A DNA stretch of 64,000 nt from Leptasterias polaris. Its lineage: Eukaryota > Echinodermata > Asteroidea > Forcipulatida > Asteriidae. The stretch lies in contig JAZGTN010000028.1 in NCBI GenBank assembly GCA_037783415.1, forward strand, positions 3,978,501-4,042,500, read 5' to 3'. Positions 38,101 to 42,052 of this stretch are shown here, piece by piece. The notes below the pieces were generated by a model that was given only the letters and a program-made list of their open reading frames with translations, was not told the DNA's origin and did no database searches. Positions within the stretch are counted from its first letter, which is position 1. Every line of letters begins with the position of its first letter. A program made the position numbers and the translations under genes.

Positions 38101-41082
38101 GGAGAGTGCCAGACGGGGTAACACTGGCTTCATCCCCCCTGGGTATCTCGCTAAACACGGCAAGCACGGCCCTTTTAATCTCGCCACTGAGGCCAAGGAG
38201 ACTGTGAAGGCTGTCAAGAAACTGCTGGAAGTTGAGCGTAAGTTTCTTCTGTTTTGAGTTTTTGCCTCCTTGCAGAATTGTTATTCCGAATTTTTTCAGA
38301 TTTTGGAATTGTACTTTTCCTTTAGAAATATCTTTGTTTTCTTTTGTTTACTCGGGGTGAGCCAAAACAGTTTAAATTGTTTTTTATTTGGGCCCTGCAT
38401 CATAAAATTTGTAACAAGAACAAAAACTATAGGTTTGTTTATTAAATATTTAATTAGCATTTCCCTGTCTATTGCCACAATGAAATGGGTAAAGGTTCAC
38501 CATTCCTGTATGTTTCAAATCATTATCATTATTATTTTTTGTTTTCACTTTCTTTTTTACCATTTTGGTTTTATTTACCAAACAAGAAGACCAGGAACTA
38601 AAGCTATTTAGTTTTTACAATGATAGAAATTACACACAAAATCGAATTACACTGAAAACTATGGTTACCATGAAAAAAATGAACAGGAAAAAATAATATA
38701 TAGGGTTGTGGTTTTTTGTTTTTGTGTCGTAGCTTTGCCTTATGGTTGGGAGGAGGCCTACACGGCGGACGGTATGAAGTACTTCTTAAAGTAAGTTTAT
38801 CAATCTTAAACAATAGTATGTTTCAAATCTAGAAGATGAAAACCCCAAATTTTCATTATCGTCAGCAATTTCACGAAGGGTAAAAAAGTCCCCTGCAGTC
38901 AAAAATATATGTTCTGAGAAAACCGCGTTTGAAGTTTAGCTTATTTTGAAACTACTAGTTGGTATACTATTCGAAATCTTATCTTGGAAATGTTTACATG
39001 TCAGGAAAGTAGAGATCCTAAATCATACAAATCTGTTTCAATTTTGTCCATAACGTGTTTAATTAATGAGTATTTATTTAATTAACAAAATTGTCTCTTC
39101 GTGAAAATGTTACAAACCGTGCTCTGTGTGCAGCGCGTCGTGTATAAACTTTTTGGCTGTTCGTGAAAACGCAAAAGCAGGAGCACCCACGTTTGGCACC
39201 GTGCCAAGGGATAATTCCACGCGTTAGAGCAATACACTTTTTGGCACTTCGTGAAAACGCAATTCCGGGTTGTGCTTATTTTTTGTCCTTTTAAGTTTTT
39301 GGCTCTTCGTGAAAACGCAAAAGACGGCGCGCTCATGATTGGCACTGTGCCAACTGTAAATCAACGTGGTAAGGTATACAACAAATTTACAAAAAGGTTT
39401 TTGGCTCTTCGTGAAAACATAATTCCAGGTTCTTGAGGTTTTTGTCATTCATCAACTTAGCGTAATTAAGAAACTAGACGATTTTGAGACCTATAACTTC
39501 GTAAATAGTTAGATCCCAATCACCTTAGTCGAATCCACCCAAAAAGTCAAAATTAGTTTTTTATCGATTTTTCAGGTTTTTGGCCCTTCGTGAAATTGCT
39601 GACGTTATGATGCCATTTTAATTGTGATGTCATATGGTGCTGTAAAATGTTTGCCCAAATTAGAATTTTCGTAACTTTTGAGAAGAATGAGTGAACTTTG
39701 GTTTGTATACCATACTTTTCTTCTCATTGACCATTGAATTTTGAGTATGAACTGACCTTAAGTTAGTCTATAGAATCTCGGGTCTTCATTCTTGTATGAA
39801 AGGCAAGGCAGTTTTTCCCTAGTGAGGGGCACCTCTATAAGGGTAATATTATCTTATAACAGAACATTTTCACCTGATTTGCCTAGCCATTGTGGTTTAT
39901 AAGTACGGCGGTTAAGTATCTTGATAACATTCATGATACCGTTCTTAATAACCCGTTCTAAATCCACCTCATTTATAGGAGTGGATGCTCTATTATGATA
40001 GCATGATAGTATCATGAGAGGTCATACATGTACTCACTGTCTTGCTTAATAAACCAGGGCAGCTTGGCAGATCAGTTGCATTTCAAGGGGGTATTAGGGA
40101 CAATGGCCTCCGTTACCTTCGTGAAATCTCAGGTATGGAATCAGATGATTGATCCATTTAAAGAGGAAGTGAAACGTCTCACTTTTTTCAAATCCAAAAC
40201 ATCTGATGACATCATTCTGAGAAAGAAGGGTCTCTACATTTTTTATGGGGATGTTTCCGTTCATAACTGACTTTCGATAATATTCAATCACAACGTCCTT
40301 AAATCTGACCTTTTGACTGACCAAAAATTCCTCTTTGGAATGTAAAGATCCATATTTGTTTTTGAAATTCGATGAAGTCATGTTTGAAATTTTGCTCTGA
40401 AAAAGTCGGTTATCAACAGAAACATCCCCGTACAAAAATGAAGAGAACCATTTGTCTCAGAATGATGGCATCAGATGTTTTGGATGTTGACAATTTTTGT
40501 ACTGGGAGGGGGTGTCAAATGCAATGGCAATTTACATCATTTAACATGAGGTTAGAGACTTGTAATTTTTCCCAATTCACATGAGGACTCTATCTAGTGG
40601 GAAATGAATACCGGTACATCACAAAATTGAATTGCCCATTTCTCTTCCTCTTTAAGATAGAGCTGTTTTAGAAAGTAGCTAAGCACAAAATAGTTGTGCT
40701 TTAATACCAGATTAAGGTCACCAGCCAAAATATCACATCACATCTACTGTCTTTGACTGGTTTCCTGCTTAGTTTTGCTTAGCAGAAAATCTTTAAGCAA
40801 CTCTATAGAATTGGGCCCCGTTAATTTTGCTGACTCCCTCGGCCAATATTTCAGCATTCAAACTGAATGTCTAAAGTGTTCCTGTTTTCTCATGATTGTT
40901 TTATTTTGTCTTTCCCCTGATTTTAATTTTCCATATATTCTTGCAGACTGTATTCTTGTATTTATGTCATTGTTTACAGTCATGTGACCCAGTGTACAAC
41001 TTGGATTCACCCCATCTCAAACGTCAATCATCTGCCGAACATTGAAGAGAATGCCCAAGAATTGCCTGAAACAAGAGCATGA
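5120..41082 (+). CDS. STXBP4: Syntaxin-binding protein 4-like (two PDZ domains, coiled coil, WW), 21 coding exons
   Basis: Exons: 5120-5157, 5815-5897, 16119-16217, 16630-16699, 16920-16994, 18862-18971, 20395-20506, 20879-21011, 21853-21959, 22431-22804, 31293-31400, 31720-31952, 33045-33141, 33518-33645, 34144-34239, 35613-35678, 35805-35975, 37361-37486, 38039-38237, 38733-38790, 40980-41082. All have AG/GT borders, phases agree, and the sum is 2,586 nt (861 aa plus stop). Domain order: PDZ1 (about aa 30-120), PDZ2 (200-285), Ser/Pro-rich linker (286-500), EF-hand-like block (505-580), coiled coil (595-740), WW (810-843). The order from PDZ2 onward and motifs such as SRVHLAEAAQ and LPYGWEEAYTADGMKYF match vertebrate STXBP4 (about 550 aa), a cytoplasmic adaptor that binds syntaxin 4 in GLUT4-vesicle fusion. 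PDZ1 and the long linker are extra. The start ATG is the least certain point; coding or 5' UTR exons may lie upstream. Confidence 0.88.
5582..5716. mobile_element. CAGGCCTGGAA-family MITE, copy 2
   Basis: Starts tgcctggaatttcatctttg and ends tgtaattccaggtttg, with the same interior as copy 1. It lies in intron 1 of the STXBP4-like gene. Confidence 0.6.
5815..5897 (+). CDS. STXBP4: STXBP4-like exon 2, start of PDZ1
   Basis: Acceptor tctgacag, donor gtgagt. It encodes aa 13-41 and ends in KSGLG, the beginning of the carboxylate-binding loop of the first PDZ domain. The loop is completed by exon 3 (IKIIGG) across a 10.2-kb intron filled by a minisatellite and the LTR retrotransposon. The codon split across the intron restores Gly. 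Confidence 0.85.
6250..6894. repeat. ~25-bp minisatellite, left part
   Basis: Tandem units of the form ctcaattctctatccatcac plus acttа-like spacer, about 25 bp each, with variants cgacttatcacaacta and cttagtccatcac. The array lies in intron 2 of the STXBP4-like gene. It is cut at 6894 by the LTR retrotransposon and resumes at 13832. Long apparent reading frames through it are repeat artefacts. Confidence 0.9.
6895..8024 (+). repeat. 5' LTR of the Gmr1-like element
   Basis: 1,130 bp, beginning tgtaac and ending gaca. It is co-linear with the 3' LTR at a constant offset of 5,807 bp from first to last base. Every segment I compared was identical. Confidence 0.93.
7163..7169 (+). promoter_or_regulatory. 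Candidate TATA box of the 5' LTR
   Basis: TATAAAA in the LTR, about 270 bp from its start. The same site is at 12970-12976 in the 3' LTR. The position fits a U3 promoter, but the transcription start was not determined. Confidence 0.45.
8027..8044 (+). other. Primer-binding site, tRNA-Pro type
   Basis: tgggggcttgtccgggaa starts two bases after the 5' LTR. It differs by about two bases from the tRNA-Pro primer-binding site of gammaretroviruses, which points to tRNA-Pro priming of minus-strand DNA synthesis. Confidence 0.7.
8183..12586 (+). CDS. Gag-Pol polyprotein, order gag-PR-INT-RT-RH
   Basis: 1,467 codons from ATG 8183 to TAG. The frame is open slightly upstream, but 8183 is its first ATG. 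Gag has a charged N-terminal helix, a capsid region with a SCAN-like block (about aa 168-253) and a CCHC knuckle, CYVCGKRGHFARNC (298-311). The protease has D-S-G at 403-405. Integrase has an HHCC zinc module starting at H611, then D681, D741 and E777, giving D,D-35-E, then a GPF module near 918. RT (from about 1038) has YIDD at 1198-1201 and LPFG upstream. RNase H has TDAS (D1349) and TDHHP. Gag and Pol share one frame with no stop or shift. Integrase before RT is opposite to ordinary Ty3/gypsy elements and defines the Gmr1-like group. All catalytic residues I looked for are present. Confidence 0.93.
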   Translation: MDFKNIIDLGKEMGLEGQELLDFAQEREQKEDKKVQINFEREERQKERDHVKEMKEVELKLIQEQNALELQGGDSIGNSTMHSGAKAKMPKLPYYNDQKDDMDAYLRRFERFATCMGWPSSEWAMSLSALLTGKALEVYSRLSVGQANDYDQVKVALLHRFQLTEEGFRVKFRNTQPEQSERYSQFVDRLHSYLVRWMDLGKTPKTFDSLKDLIIREQMLKVCDKDLSTFLKERNPKSADEMAMMADRYVEAHNIHLVESKPKKEFSRNKNTVNEIKGRPGRNPEKKGNTPESEARQCYVCGKRGHFARNCSDRRDRRLAKSQKGAALGIDEEVEHVKVAACVESKNDAARQNQVCCEVQKAESARIVCCRNLPVVSAVCMAHNSMPVSTGYVGKTKVEVLRDSGCSTVVVKRSVVNQDQMLGVNQNCVMLDGTVRRFPVAQIQVDTPYFVGSVKALCLENPLYELVLGNVLGVREPQDPDPHWEPHSAKIVLDAESQKGDQSVAVVETRAQQIKSQKPFKPLIVPNNTGLSATRSEIENAQKTDPTLVKLWDLANTGQLKVTGTGNESRYLVKDKLLYREYRSPSYEHGKPVEQLIVPQQFRKQVLELAHDSPMAGHMRVKKTLDRAQAHFYWPGINSEVQRHCVSCDICQRTVTKGSVGRVPLGQMPLIDTPFRRVAVDLVGPIDPVTDKGNRYILTLVDYATRYPEAVALPRIETERVAEALVEIFARMGIPQEILSDRGSQFTSEMMKEVGRLLSMRQLTTTPYHPMCNGLVEKFNGTLKKMLRKMCVEKPKDWDRYLPALLFAYREVPQESLNFSPFELMFGRTVRGPLAILKELWTGEHHEEEVKLTYQYVVDLRDRLESTCELARQELAKASKRHKKYYDARTRDRKFEVGDKVLMLLPTDNNKLKMQWKGPFVVIKRVAKHDYRIDVKGKEKTFHANLLKKYVSRNEDNVHNDVEIVHSAAGIIRASASIVEDEEELMEISLPPVKQTESQVDVTICDSRSELEQNEIRELLHDCADVLNDLPGRTTLIEHTVNLTTTDPVRSKAYPVPYSLQQIIRDEIEAMLKLGIIEKSESPYASPIVIVKKRDGTNRFCIDYRRLNKITVFDPEPIPNIEDIMSKVGKAKYFTKLDLTKGYWQIPLADHDKSKSAFITAEGLYQFNVLPFGMINAPAVFTRMMRRLLGGQNNVVHYIDDVLIFNETWQDHLKSLKRVLESLRNAGLTAKPSKCEIAFESVKFLGHVVGNGVIKPQQDKVKLVLESKRPETKKQVRSFIGLANYYRKFVPNFAAIAAPITDLTKKGQPNRVQWSKSQETAFNTLKTRLVSAPILRLPDPSKPYILRTDASDVGIGAVLMQMDDGVKFPVCYASRKLLPREAAYAVIERECLALVWAVQKFHVYLYGTEFVLETDHHPLVYLAESRVNNSRLMRWALGLQPYRYLVKAIKGSDNFGADYLSRCPTEE
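12689..12701 (+). other. Polypurine tract
   Basis: A purine run (gataagggagtga) directly abuts the 3' LTR, as expected for the plus-strand primer of an LTR retrotransposon. Confidence 0.6.
12702..13831 (+). repeat. 3' LTR of the Gmr1-like element
   Basis: 1,130 bp. It follows the purine-rich tract directly and runs into the minisatellite at 13832 after the terminal CA. Confidence 0.93.
13832..15278. repeat. ~25-bp minisatellite, right part
   Basis: Continuation of the array at 6250-6894, with a higher-order pattern of three unit types: ctatccatcacactta, gacttatcacaacta and cgatccatcaaaactac. It is interrupted by a 178-bp hAT MITE (14841-15018) and ended by a 703-bp TIR element at 15279. Confidence 0.9.
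14841..15018 (+). mobile_element. 178-bp hAT-type MITE, copy 1, 8-bp target duplication
   Basis: Flanked by tctctatc at 14833-14840 and 15019-15026. The ends are catagtgttagccag and the complement of caaggttttagccag. The interior contains repeated ggacaccc words. It is inserted in the minisatellite and is the same length as the inverted copy at 19236. Confidence 0.8.
15279..15981. mobile_element. 703-bp TIR element with 2-bp AT target duplication (ISL2EU-like)
   Basis: The inverted ends are agactgtgcaagtctcgcgc (21 bp, perfect). The flanking AT at 15277-15278 and 15982-15983 restores the minisatellite unit ctcaattctc when the element is removed. A 2-bp AT duplication is typical of the ISL2EU (IS4EU) superfamily, so the assignment is by duplication only. 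No transposase is recognised; the 75-codon frame at 15450-15677 has no known match. Confidence 0.65.
15982..16048. repeat. ~25-bp minisatellite, distal tail
   Basis: Two to three further units (ctcagtccatcacaaacact and variants) right of the 703-bp TIR element. They show that the element landed within the array. Confidence 0.8.
16119..16217 (+). CDS. STXBP4: STXBP4-like exon 3, PDZ1 core
   Basis: Acceptor atcctcaag, donor gtatgt. It encodes GIKIIGG followed by YGIFIRRIIPGGLAEQSG, the beta2-beta3 and beta4 strands plus the PGG-A turn typical of PDZ domains. Confidence 0.9.
16630..16699 (+). CDS. STXBP4: STXBP4-like exon 4, PDZ1
   Basis: Acceptor ttgtttcag, donor gtaagt. It encodes GRLCEGDQILSVNGESLL, the canonical GD-x-IL-x-VNG PDZ motif, then enters helix B at VTNEQ. 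Asn stands where class I PDZ domains have His. Confidence 0.92.
16920..16994 (+). CDS. STXBP4: STXBP4-like exon 5, end of PDZ1
   Basis: Acceptor gtttatag, donor gtgagt. It encodes AVQYLRNSS and NVTMVITRN, the end of helix B and the last beta strand of PDZ1. Confidence 0.9.
17470..17624. mobile_element. GGGCCCAATTTCAT-family MITE, degraded copy
   Basis: Ends gcggccttatgaaattgggc and carries the family interior (tttcctgcttagcaaaaatg, gtgcttaagcggcc). The left terminus is lost. It lies in intron 5. Confidence 0.55.
17980..18497. repeat. Degenerate ~55-60-bp repeat with TTGTTGCATTTGGCAG core
   Basis: At least eight spaced copies of tgttgcatttggcag or close variants, between diverged spacers. 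It runs into the 24-bp array at 18498. It lies in intron 5 and has no coding sense. Confidence 0.6.
18498..18690. repeat. 24-bp tandem repeat, 8 near-identical copies
   Basis: The unit gggtatgtagagggacccta plus atgg is repeated eight times with no visible change. It ends in ggttagggttaag. The 24-bp period keeps frames open on both strands, producing spurious 8-residue repeat ORFs. It lies in intron 5. Confidence 0.95.
18862..18971 (+). CDS. STXBP4: STXBP4-like exon 6, inter-PDZ linker
   Basis: Acceptor tttctttacag, donor gtgagt. It encodes a Ser/Asn/Gln-rich stretch (SLLLESQLANTRNTFNLDS) with no recognised domain. Only phase compatibility and good splice sites support it. Confidence 0.72.
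19236..19413 (-). mobile_element. 178-bp hAT-type MITE, copy 2, 8-bp target duplication
   Basis: An inverted copy of 14841-15018, flanked by aatccagg at 19228-19235 and 19414-19421. Same length, with a few substitutions. It lies in intron 6. Confidence 0.85.
19880..20043. mobile_element. GGGCCCAATTTCAT-family MITE, degraded copy
   Basis: The interior (gctgagcaaaaatgagccgc, ataccagtcacagactgtac) and the right end ctctatgaaattggccccag are recognisable. It lies in intron 6. Confidence 0.55.
20395..20506 (+). CDS. STXBP4: STXBP4-like exon 7, Ser/Pro-rich inter-PDZ linker
   Basis: Acceptor acttcaaag, donor gtaagt. It encodes a low-complexity basic and Ser/Pro/Thr stretch (RRWSSQRERTSTQSPSPS) likely to be disordered and possibly phosphorylated. 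Phase fits exons 6 and 8. Confidence 0.75.
20879..21011 (+). CDS. STXBP4: STXBP4-like exon 8, start of PDZ2
   Basis: Acceptor ttgttccag, donor gtaagt. It encodes LSGLGLSIAGGIDRSDGPSI and YIQNVHQDGDCFR. This aligns by eye with the start of the single PDZ domain of vertebrate STXBP4, which has the GLGLKVLGGINR-type loop and the I-GGDCYKDG turn. Confidence 0.93.
21030..21400. repeat. Dispersed repeat with internal duplication
   Basis: Two ~190-bp related halves, each containing gcgtcccatatccaa-like and cacaaatgtgctaaatttgt-like words. The ends ttttatcgcacaagcgcgag and the complement of ctcgagcgtgcatgtgataa are roughly inverted. A related piece lies at 37065-37110. It sits in intron 8. Confidence 0.45.
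21853..21959 (+). CDS. STXBP4: STXBP4-like exon 9, PDZ2
   Basis: Acceptor ttgattcag, donor gtaata. It encodes DGRLRVGDRLLSVNGESLTG and LTNEVAVRIL, the VNG motif and helix B of PDZ2. Asn is again at the specificity-determining helix position. Confidence 0.93.
22431..22804 (+). CDS. STXBP4: STXBP4-like exon 10, end of PDZ2 and Ser/Pro/His linker
   Basis: Acceptor atctttgcag, donor gtaaga. The first residues, LRLAYIPGG, finish PDZ2. The remaining ~110 aa are rich in Ser, Pro, Gly, Gln and His, with no domain and probable disorder. It is the longest exon and accounts for part of the size excess over vertebrate STXBP4. Confidence 0.85.
23452..23655. repeat. GC-rich palindrome with ~93-bp arms
   Basis: Arms on either side of about 23552 are near-perfect complements (for example cggcacaaacgtccgcccgc against its inverse near 23610). 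This would form a very stable hairpin near the left end of the 3.6-kb element. Confidence 0.85.
23600..23860. repeat. 105-bp GC-rich tandem repeat
   Basis: The word ggacgtttgtgccgg recurs at about 23605, 23710 and 23815, an exact 105-bp period. The right palindrome arm forms the first unit. Because 105 is divisible by three, several overlapping spurious ORFs run through it. Confidence 0.85.
24232..25373 (-). CDS. Unidentified minus-strand gene fragment, two spliced exons
   Basis: Exon at 25373-25253 (acceptor ctcctcctcatag, donor gtaagtacg), then exon at 24391-24232 (acceptor ttgttacag), ending in TGA. Phases fit and give about 92 residues. The first exon includes NASIISAFLLAGWNLWSLVA, a likely membrane segment. 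The second has GLIISHTRKPCSVEIEWTIG and ends in YGLH. I do not recognise the family. Upstream, another frame (25397-25690) may contain an earlier exon. The fragment lies inside the 3.6-kb TIR element, antisense to the host gene, so it may be element cargo, a transposase remnant or chance. Confidence 0.3.
25870..26830. repeat. 60-bp GC-rich minisatellite, about 15 units
   Basis: The unit begins ccgatgtcggtccgctgtcg and continues with ttgagcggcaggcctctggt. From 26401 to 26820 the period is exactly 60. It lies in the right half of the 3.6-kb TIR element and shares words with the palindrome at its left end. All long ORFs across it, up to 300 codons, are products of a period divisible by three. 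Confidence 0.92.
27536..27775. repeat. Tandem duplication of ~125 bp with poly-C tracts
   Basis: The block starting aactatcactgtattagggt is repeated from about 27669, each copy ending in a poly-C run. It lies in the outer 7.6-kb element. Confidence 0.75.
27776..30000. other. Interior of the 7.6-kb element, no recognised gene
   Basis: No transposase domain is visible. On the minus strand the segment from about 29770 to 29528 is an open frame with a hydrophobic stretch (GLILVLGVMFTMHMSSLGEL) followed by PCILACALVGVAPRLATG. Further short open blocks follow towards 28980. These may be exons of an unrecognised membrane protein gene or chance. Confidence 0.3.
31293..31400 (+). CDS. STXBP4: STXBP4-like exon 11, Gln/Pro/His linker
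   Basis: Acceptor tttctcaaacag, donor gtaaat. It encodes a low-complexity stretch (LHLQQRLHIQPAMSSTPQT). It follows an 8.5-kb intron that contains the nested transposons. Confidence 0.75.
31720..31952 (+). CDS. STXBP4: STXBP4-like exon 12, linker and entry to EF-hand-like block
   Basis: Acceptor gtatcatcag, donor gtaagt. A Ser/Pro/His stretch is followed by RRLSLDPHVRLKVDKLEV. This leads directly into ALKYLGI of exon 13 and corresponds to the vertebrate segment that precedes the conserved helical block. Confidence 0.85.
31983..32382. mobile_element. TTTAAAGG-family MITE, copy 2
   Basis: Starts ctttaaaggcaaagtatacc and ends gtgtaccttccctttaaagg. The interior has the inverted core gagaaacgtttctgacagaa. 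It begins about 30 bp after the exon 12 donor. Confidence 0.75.
32382..32818. mobile_element. TIR MITE abutting the TTTAAAGG copy
   Basis: Starts aggtgagttcatagattggt and ends gccaatctatgacctcacct, imperfect inverses. The interior resembles the TTTAAAGG family (ttattgccattgttttttgg). It lies in intron 12. Confidence 0.6.
33045..33141 (+). CDS. STXBP4: STXBP4-like exon 13, EF-hand-like block
   Basis: Acceptor ccatttag, donor gtaagg. It encodes ALKYLGIDPSEEEKMELRRR, then VDQSGMVPYG, similar to the degenerate EF-hand-like region of vertebrate STXBP4. Its last ~27 bases plus the splice donor form the first unit of a tandem repeat that continues into intron 13. Confidence 0.9.
33115..33470 (+). 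repeat. ~42-bp tandem repeat spanning the exon 13 / intron 13 border
   Basis: About 8.5 diverged units of the form ccaatcaggaatggtgcctt + atggaggtaaggga + spacer. The first unit is the end of exon 13 including its splice donor at 33142. Later units keep gtaaggg-like donors (for example near 33285) or changed versions (actgaggg, aataagg). A 153-codon minus-strand frame (32953-33414) is a by-product of the array. Confidence 0.85.
33518..33645 (+). CDS. STXBP4: STXBP4-like exon 14
   Basis: Acceptor ctccttcag, donor gtaaga. It encodes FVAVSRELFKMQLDDSLL, matching the vertebrate pattern FVQVARNLFCLQLDE, then an acidic/Pro stretch that leads to the coiled coil. Confidence 0.9.
33680..33820. mobile_element. 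GGGCCCAATTTCAT-family MITE, degraded copy
   Basis: Contains aactgctcaagcacagaaaa and ttctgctaagctggtctatg of the family. Both termini are decayed. It lies in intron 14. Confidence 0.4.
34144..34239 (+). CDS. STXBP4: STXBP4-like exon 15, start of coiled coil
   Basis: Acceptor ttgttacag, donor gtaagt. It encodes SSELETMRRQRDEALREVER, with heptad-like spacing of hydrophobic residues. It corresponds to the beginning of the syntaxin-binding coiled coil of the vertebrate protein. Confidence 0.9.
34289..34400 (+). mobile_element. tRNA-derived SINE (head region)
   Basis: A box tagctcagttgtcagttggt and B box ggttcaaattc, with complementary gctaga/tctagt ends. It resembles a tRNA, but the anticodon arm is not properly paired and the D loop has an insertion. 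It continues as aaatttttcttttgttcaac, a non-tRNA tail. It is better called a SINE than a working tRNA gene. Confidence 0.65.
34480..34930. repeat. ~115-bp tandem repeat, about 4 units
   Basis: The words catccactgtggttta, gataaataaactgtgcagcc and gtcaaccctcctactgtctg recur four times at about 115-bp spacing with divergence. It lies in intron 15. Confidence 0.8.
35035..35370 (-). mobile_element. Terminal fragment of a Penelope-like or retrozyme-type element
   Basis: On the minus strand, 35303-35258 reads as a hammerhead-like core: an outer stem ggtctc/gagacc, the catalytic-type strand cgacgatga, a hairpin actagagcaagctagt and then tgaaac. Hammerhead motifs of this kind are known in Penelope-like elements. 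Further along is actgagaagtctcccaaag, a repeat-like tail. One core base differs from the active consensus, so this copy is probably dead. It lies in intron 15. Confidence 0.45.
35613..35678 (+). CDS. STXBP4: STXBP4-like exon 16, coiled coil
   Basis: Acceptor ctgttaaag; the donor gttcgt is a weak GT site. It encodes VQLQEKDRSFNLAEEELLRI. Phase 0 on both sides keeps the heptads continuous with exon 17. Confidence 0.85.
35805..35975 (+). CDS. STXBP4: STXBP4-like exon 17, coiled coil core
   Basis: Acceptor ttttcttcag, donor gtagga. It encodes SRALKSRVHLAEAAQHEA and DYEEVVHLLEAEVERL. This is the strongest match in the window to vertebrate STXBP4, which has the same ALRSR-HLAEAAQ and MDYEEVIRLLEA signature. 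Confidence 0.95.
36161..36542. mobile_element. TTTAAAGG-family MITE, copy 3
   Basis: Starts ctttaaaggctctgaacacg and ends aacatgttcagtgccttta, with inverted termini. It contains the hairpin tgcatgaagccttttatt. It lies in intron 17. Confidence 0.65.
36568..36790 (+). mobile_element. tRNA-derived SINE
   Basis: The head has tRNA-Leu/Ser-like A box atggccgagcggtttagagc and B box gggttcgagtccc. It is followed by a tail, cacttgtgtccttgagcgag, and ggatgggacattaagccgta. Tail pieces recur at 37585-37685 and 51295-51435. It lies in intron 17. Confidence 0.7.
37110..37291. mobile_element. GGGCCCAATTTCAT-family MITE, copy
   Basis: Starts gggtctaatttcatagag and ends gcagctctatgaaattgggc, inverse termini with the usual gcttagc interior. 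It lies in intron 17, about 70 bp before exon 18. Confidence 0.7.
37361..37486 (+). CDS. STXBP4: STXBP4-like exon 18, coiled coil end
   Basis: Acceptor atatttccag, donor gtaggg. It encodes NLQKRLAILSCELRKAAISK and TENLLQFAE, matching the vertebrate LKKRI-VLDCQLRKSE and TEKLLHFVE pattern. Confidence 0.93.
37585..37690 (+). mobile_element. SINE fragment
   Basis: Carries actcaagttctggtggctga and cacttgtgtccttgagcaag, matching the SINE at 36568. The start of the head is diverged. Confidence 0.5.
38039..38237 (+). CDS. STXBP4: STXBP4-like exon 19, linker before WW
   Basis: Acceptor ctccactcag, donor gtaagt. A Gly/Ser/Arg stretch is followed by IPPGYLAKHGKHGPFNLATE and KETVKAVKKLLEVE. The latter corresponds to the helical ESKELVKSVRALLDMD-type segment ahead of the WW domain in vertebrates. 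Confidence 0.9.
38733..38790 (+). CDS. STXBP4: STXBP4-like exon 20, first half of WW domain
   Basis: Acceptor tgtgtcgtag, donor gtaagt. It encodes LPYGWEEAYTADGMKYFL, with the first signature Trp and the Tyr-Phe pair of the WW binding face. Confidence 0.95.
38860..39604. mobile_element. 745-bp TIR element with TTAT target duplication
   Basis: The ends cgtcagcaatttcacgaagg and their complement are perfect for 21 bp. TTAT flanks at 38856-38859 and 39605-39608. Inside, the word ttcgtgaaaacgcaa, related to the TIR, recurs at about 39160, 39250, 39308 and 39406. There is no transposase. A 4-bp duplication with such ends is not diagnostic of one superfamily. Confidence 0.65.
40156..40655. mobile_element. 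Palindromic MITE related to 21430-21790
   Basis: Starts atttaaagaggaagtgaaac and ends tttctcttcctctttaaga. Internal inverted segments pair around 40340 (ggggatgtttccgttcataa with ggttatcaacagaaacatcc). The right half matches 21690-21790. It lies in intron 20. Confidence 0.6.
40661..40819. mobile_element. GGGCCCAATTTCAT-family MITE, copy
   Basis: Right end aactctatagaattgggccc; interior gtagctaagcacaaaatagt and tttgcttagcagaaaatctt. The left end is decayed. It lies in intron 20, about 160 bp before the last exon. Confidence 0.6.
40980..41082 (+). CDS. STXBP4: STXBP4-like exon 21, end of WW and C-terminus
   Basis: Acceptor ttgtttacag. It encodes NHVTQCTTWIHPISNV, with the second WW tryptophan and the following Pro, then a short acidic tail ending in ELPETRA and TGA at 41080. 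Confidence 0.95.
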
Positions 41083-41758
41083 GTGTCTAGCAATCGACCT
41101 CAGTAACCAATCACAACACTACCTTCAGATTTATATTTCTAACATCCGGTTTAGACAGGTGCTTTAGAATAGAGTTACTTCGAATCAAATCATTGAATCA
41201 AGTACATGAAAAGTTTTACGTCTGAAACAGATAGGAGCGACTGGACACGCTGGAAGTTGAAAGATCGACTGTTGCTGTCTCGGAACGACTCTGGAATGTC
41301 TTGGTTTCAGACGTTGATCTTGTCATGAGCCAATCCTAATGTAAATGTCATGTTAAGTTCGCCTGTCTGAAACCAAAATTTATTTGGGTCGACCTGGAGT
41401 CGCTCCTAATCTATTTAGTTCGATGGGACTCTGGAGCGCCTGTTTGAACCGACCGGGTGTAACATTTGTCAGGATTTATCTTTCAAGATAAGACACTTCA
41501 TGAGGAACATTCTTTGTTTGTTAACATATTTTTTATCCATTAACAATATTTGGCCACCTAGAAACTGTCCAGAGAGCATGTCAGTGTGTTTCAAAACTTA
41601 CTGCAGTTTTTACAGTTCAGTTTTCTGTGCCAAACAAAATAGGGCCCCAAAACAAAGTACATCGTCATGGTATTATCAGCAGAGTGGGGACAGCAGACAA
41701 AAAGGAACAATGCTTTCCTCACATTGAAAGTCTGAGAGCGCTTAGTCTATGGAGAGTG

Positions 41759-42052
41759 TTAAAGGGTCTGTATACGTTTGGAAATGACTTTGAAAATTAA
41801 TGGCAATAAAACTAATGTGAAATTTGAATCTGAGAAACGTTCCTGTCAGAAACGTTTCTCAGATTGTGTATTCCTATAGGGAATATTCTTCCTGTGTGGA
41901 CATATTCGCTGTTTTTTTTACGATATCTCAAAAACGTGACCTCCTTTTGAAGTGAAGTTTTCACAGGTTAGTTTTATTGTAAATATCTACATTTATATAG
42001 GTTTAAAACAATCGAATGGTTCCAAAAACCAAAGGTATACTTTGCCTTTAAG
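41759..42052. mobile_element. TTTAAAGG-family MITE, inverted copy in the 3' UTR
   Basis: Starts ttaaagggtctgtatacgtt and ends aaaggtatactttgccttta. The core gagaaacgttcctgtcagaa plus its inverse forms a hairpin. It would be transcribed as part of the host 3' UTR. Confidence 0.75.
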
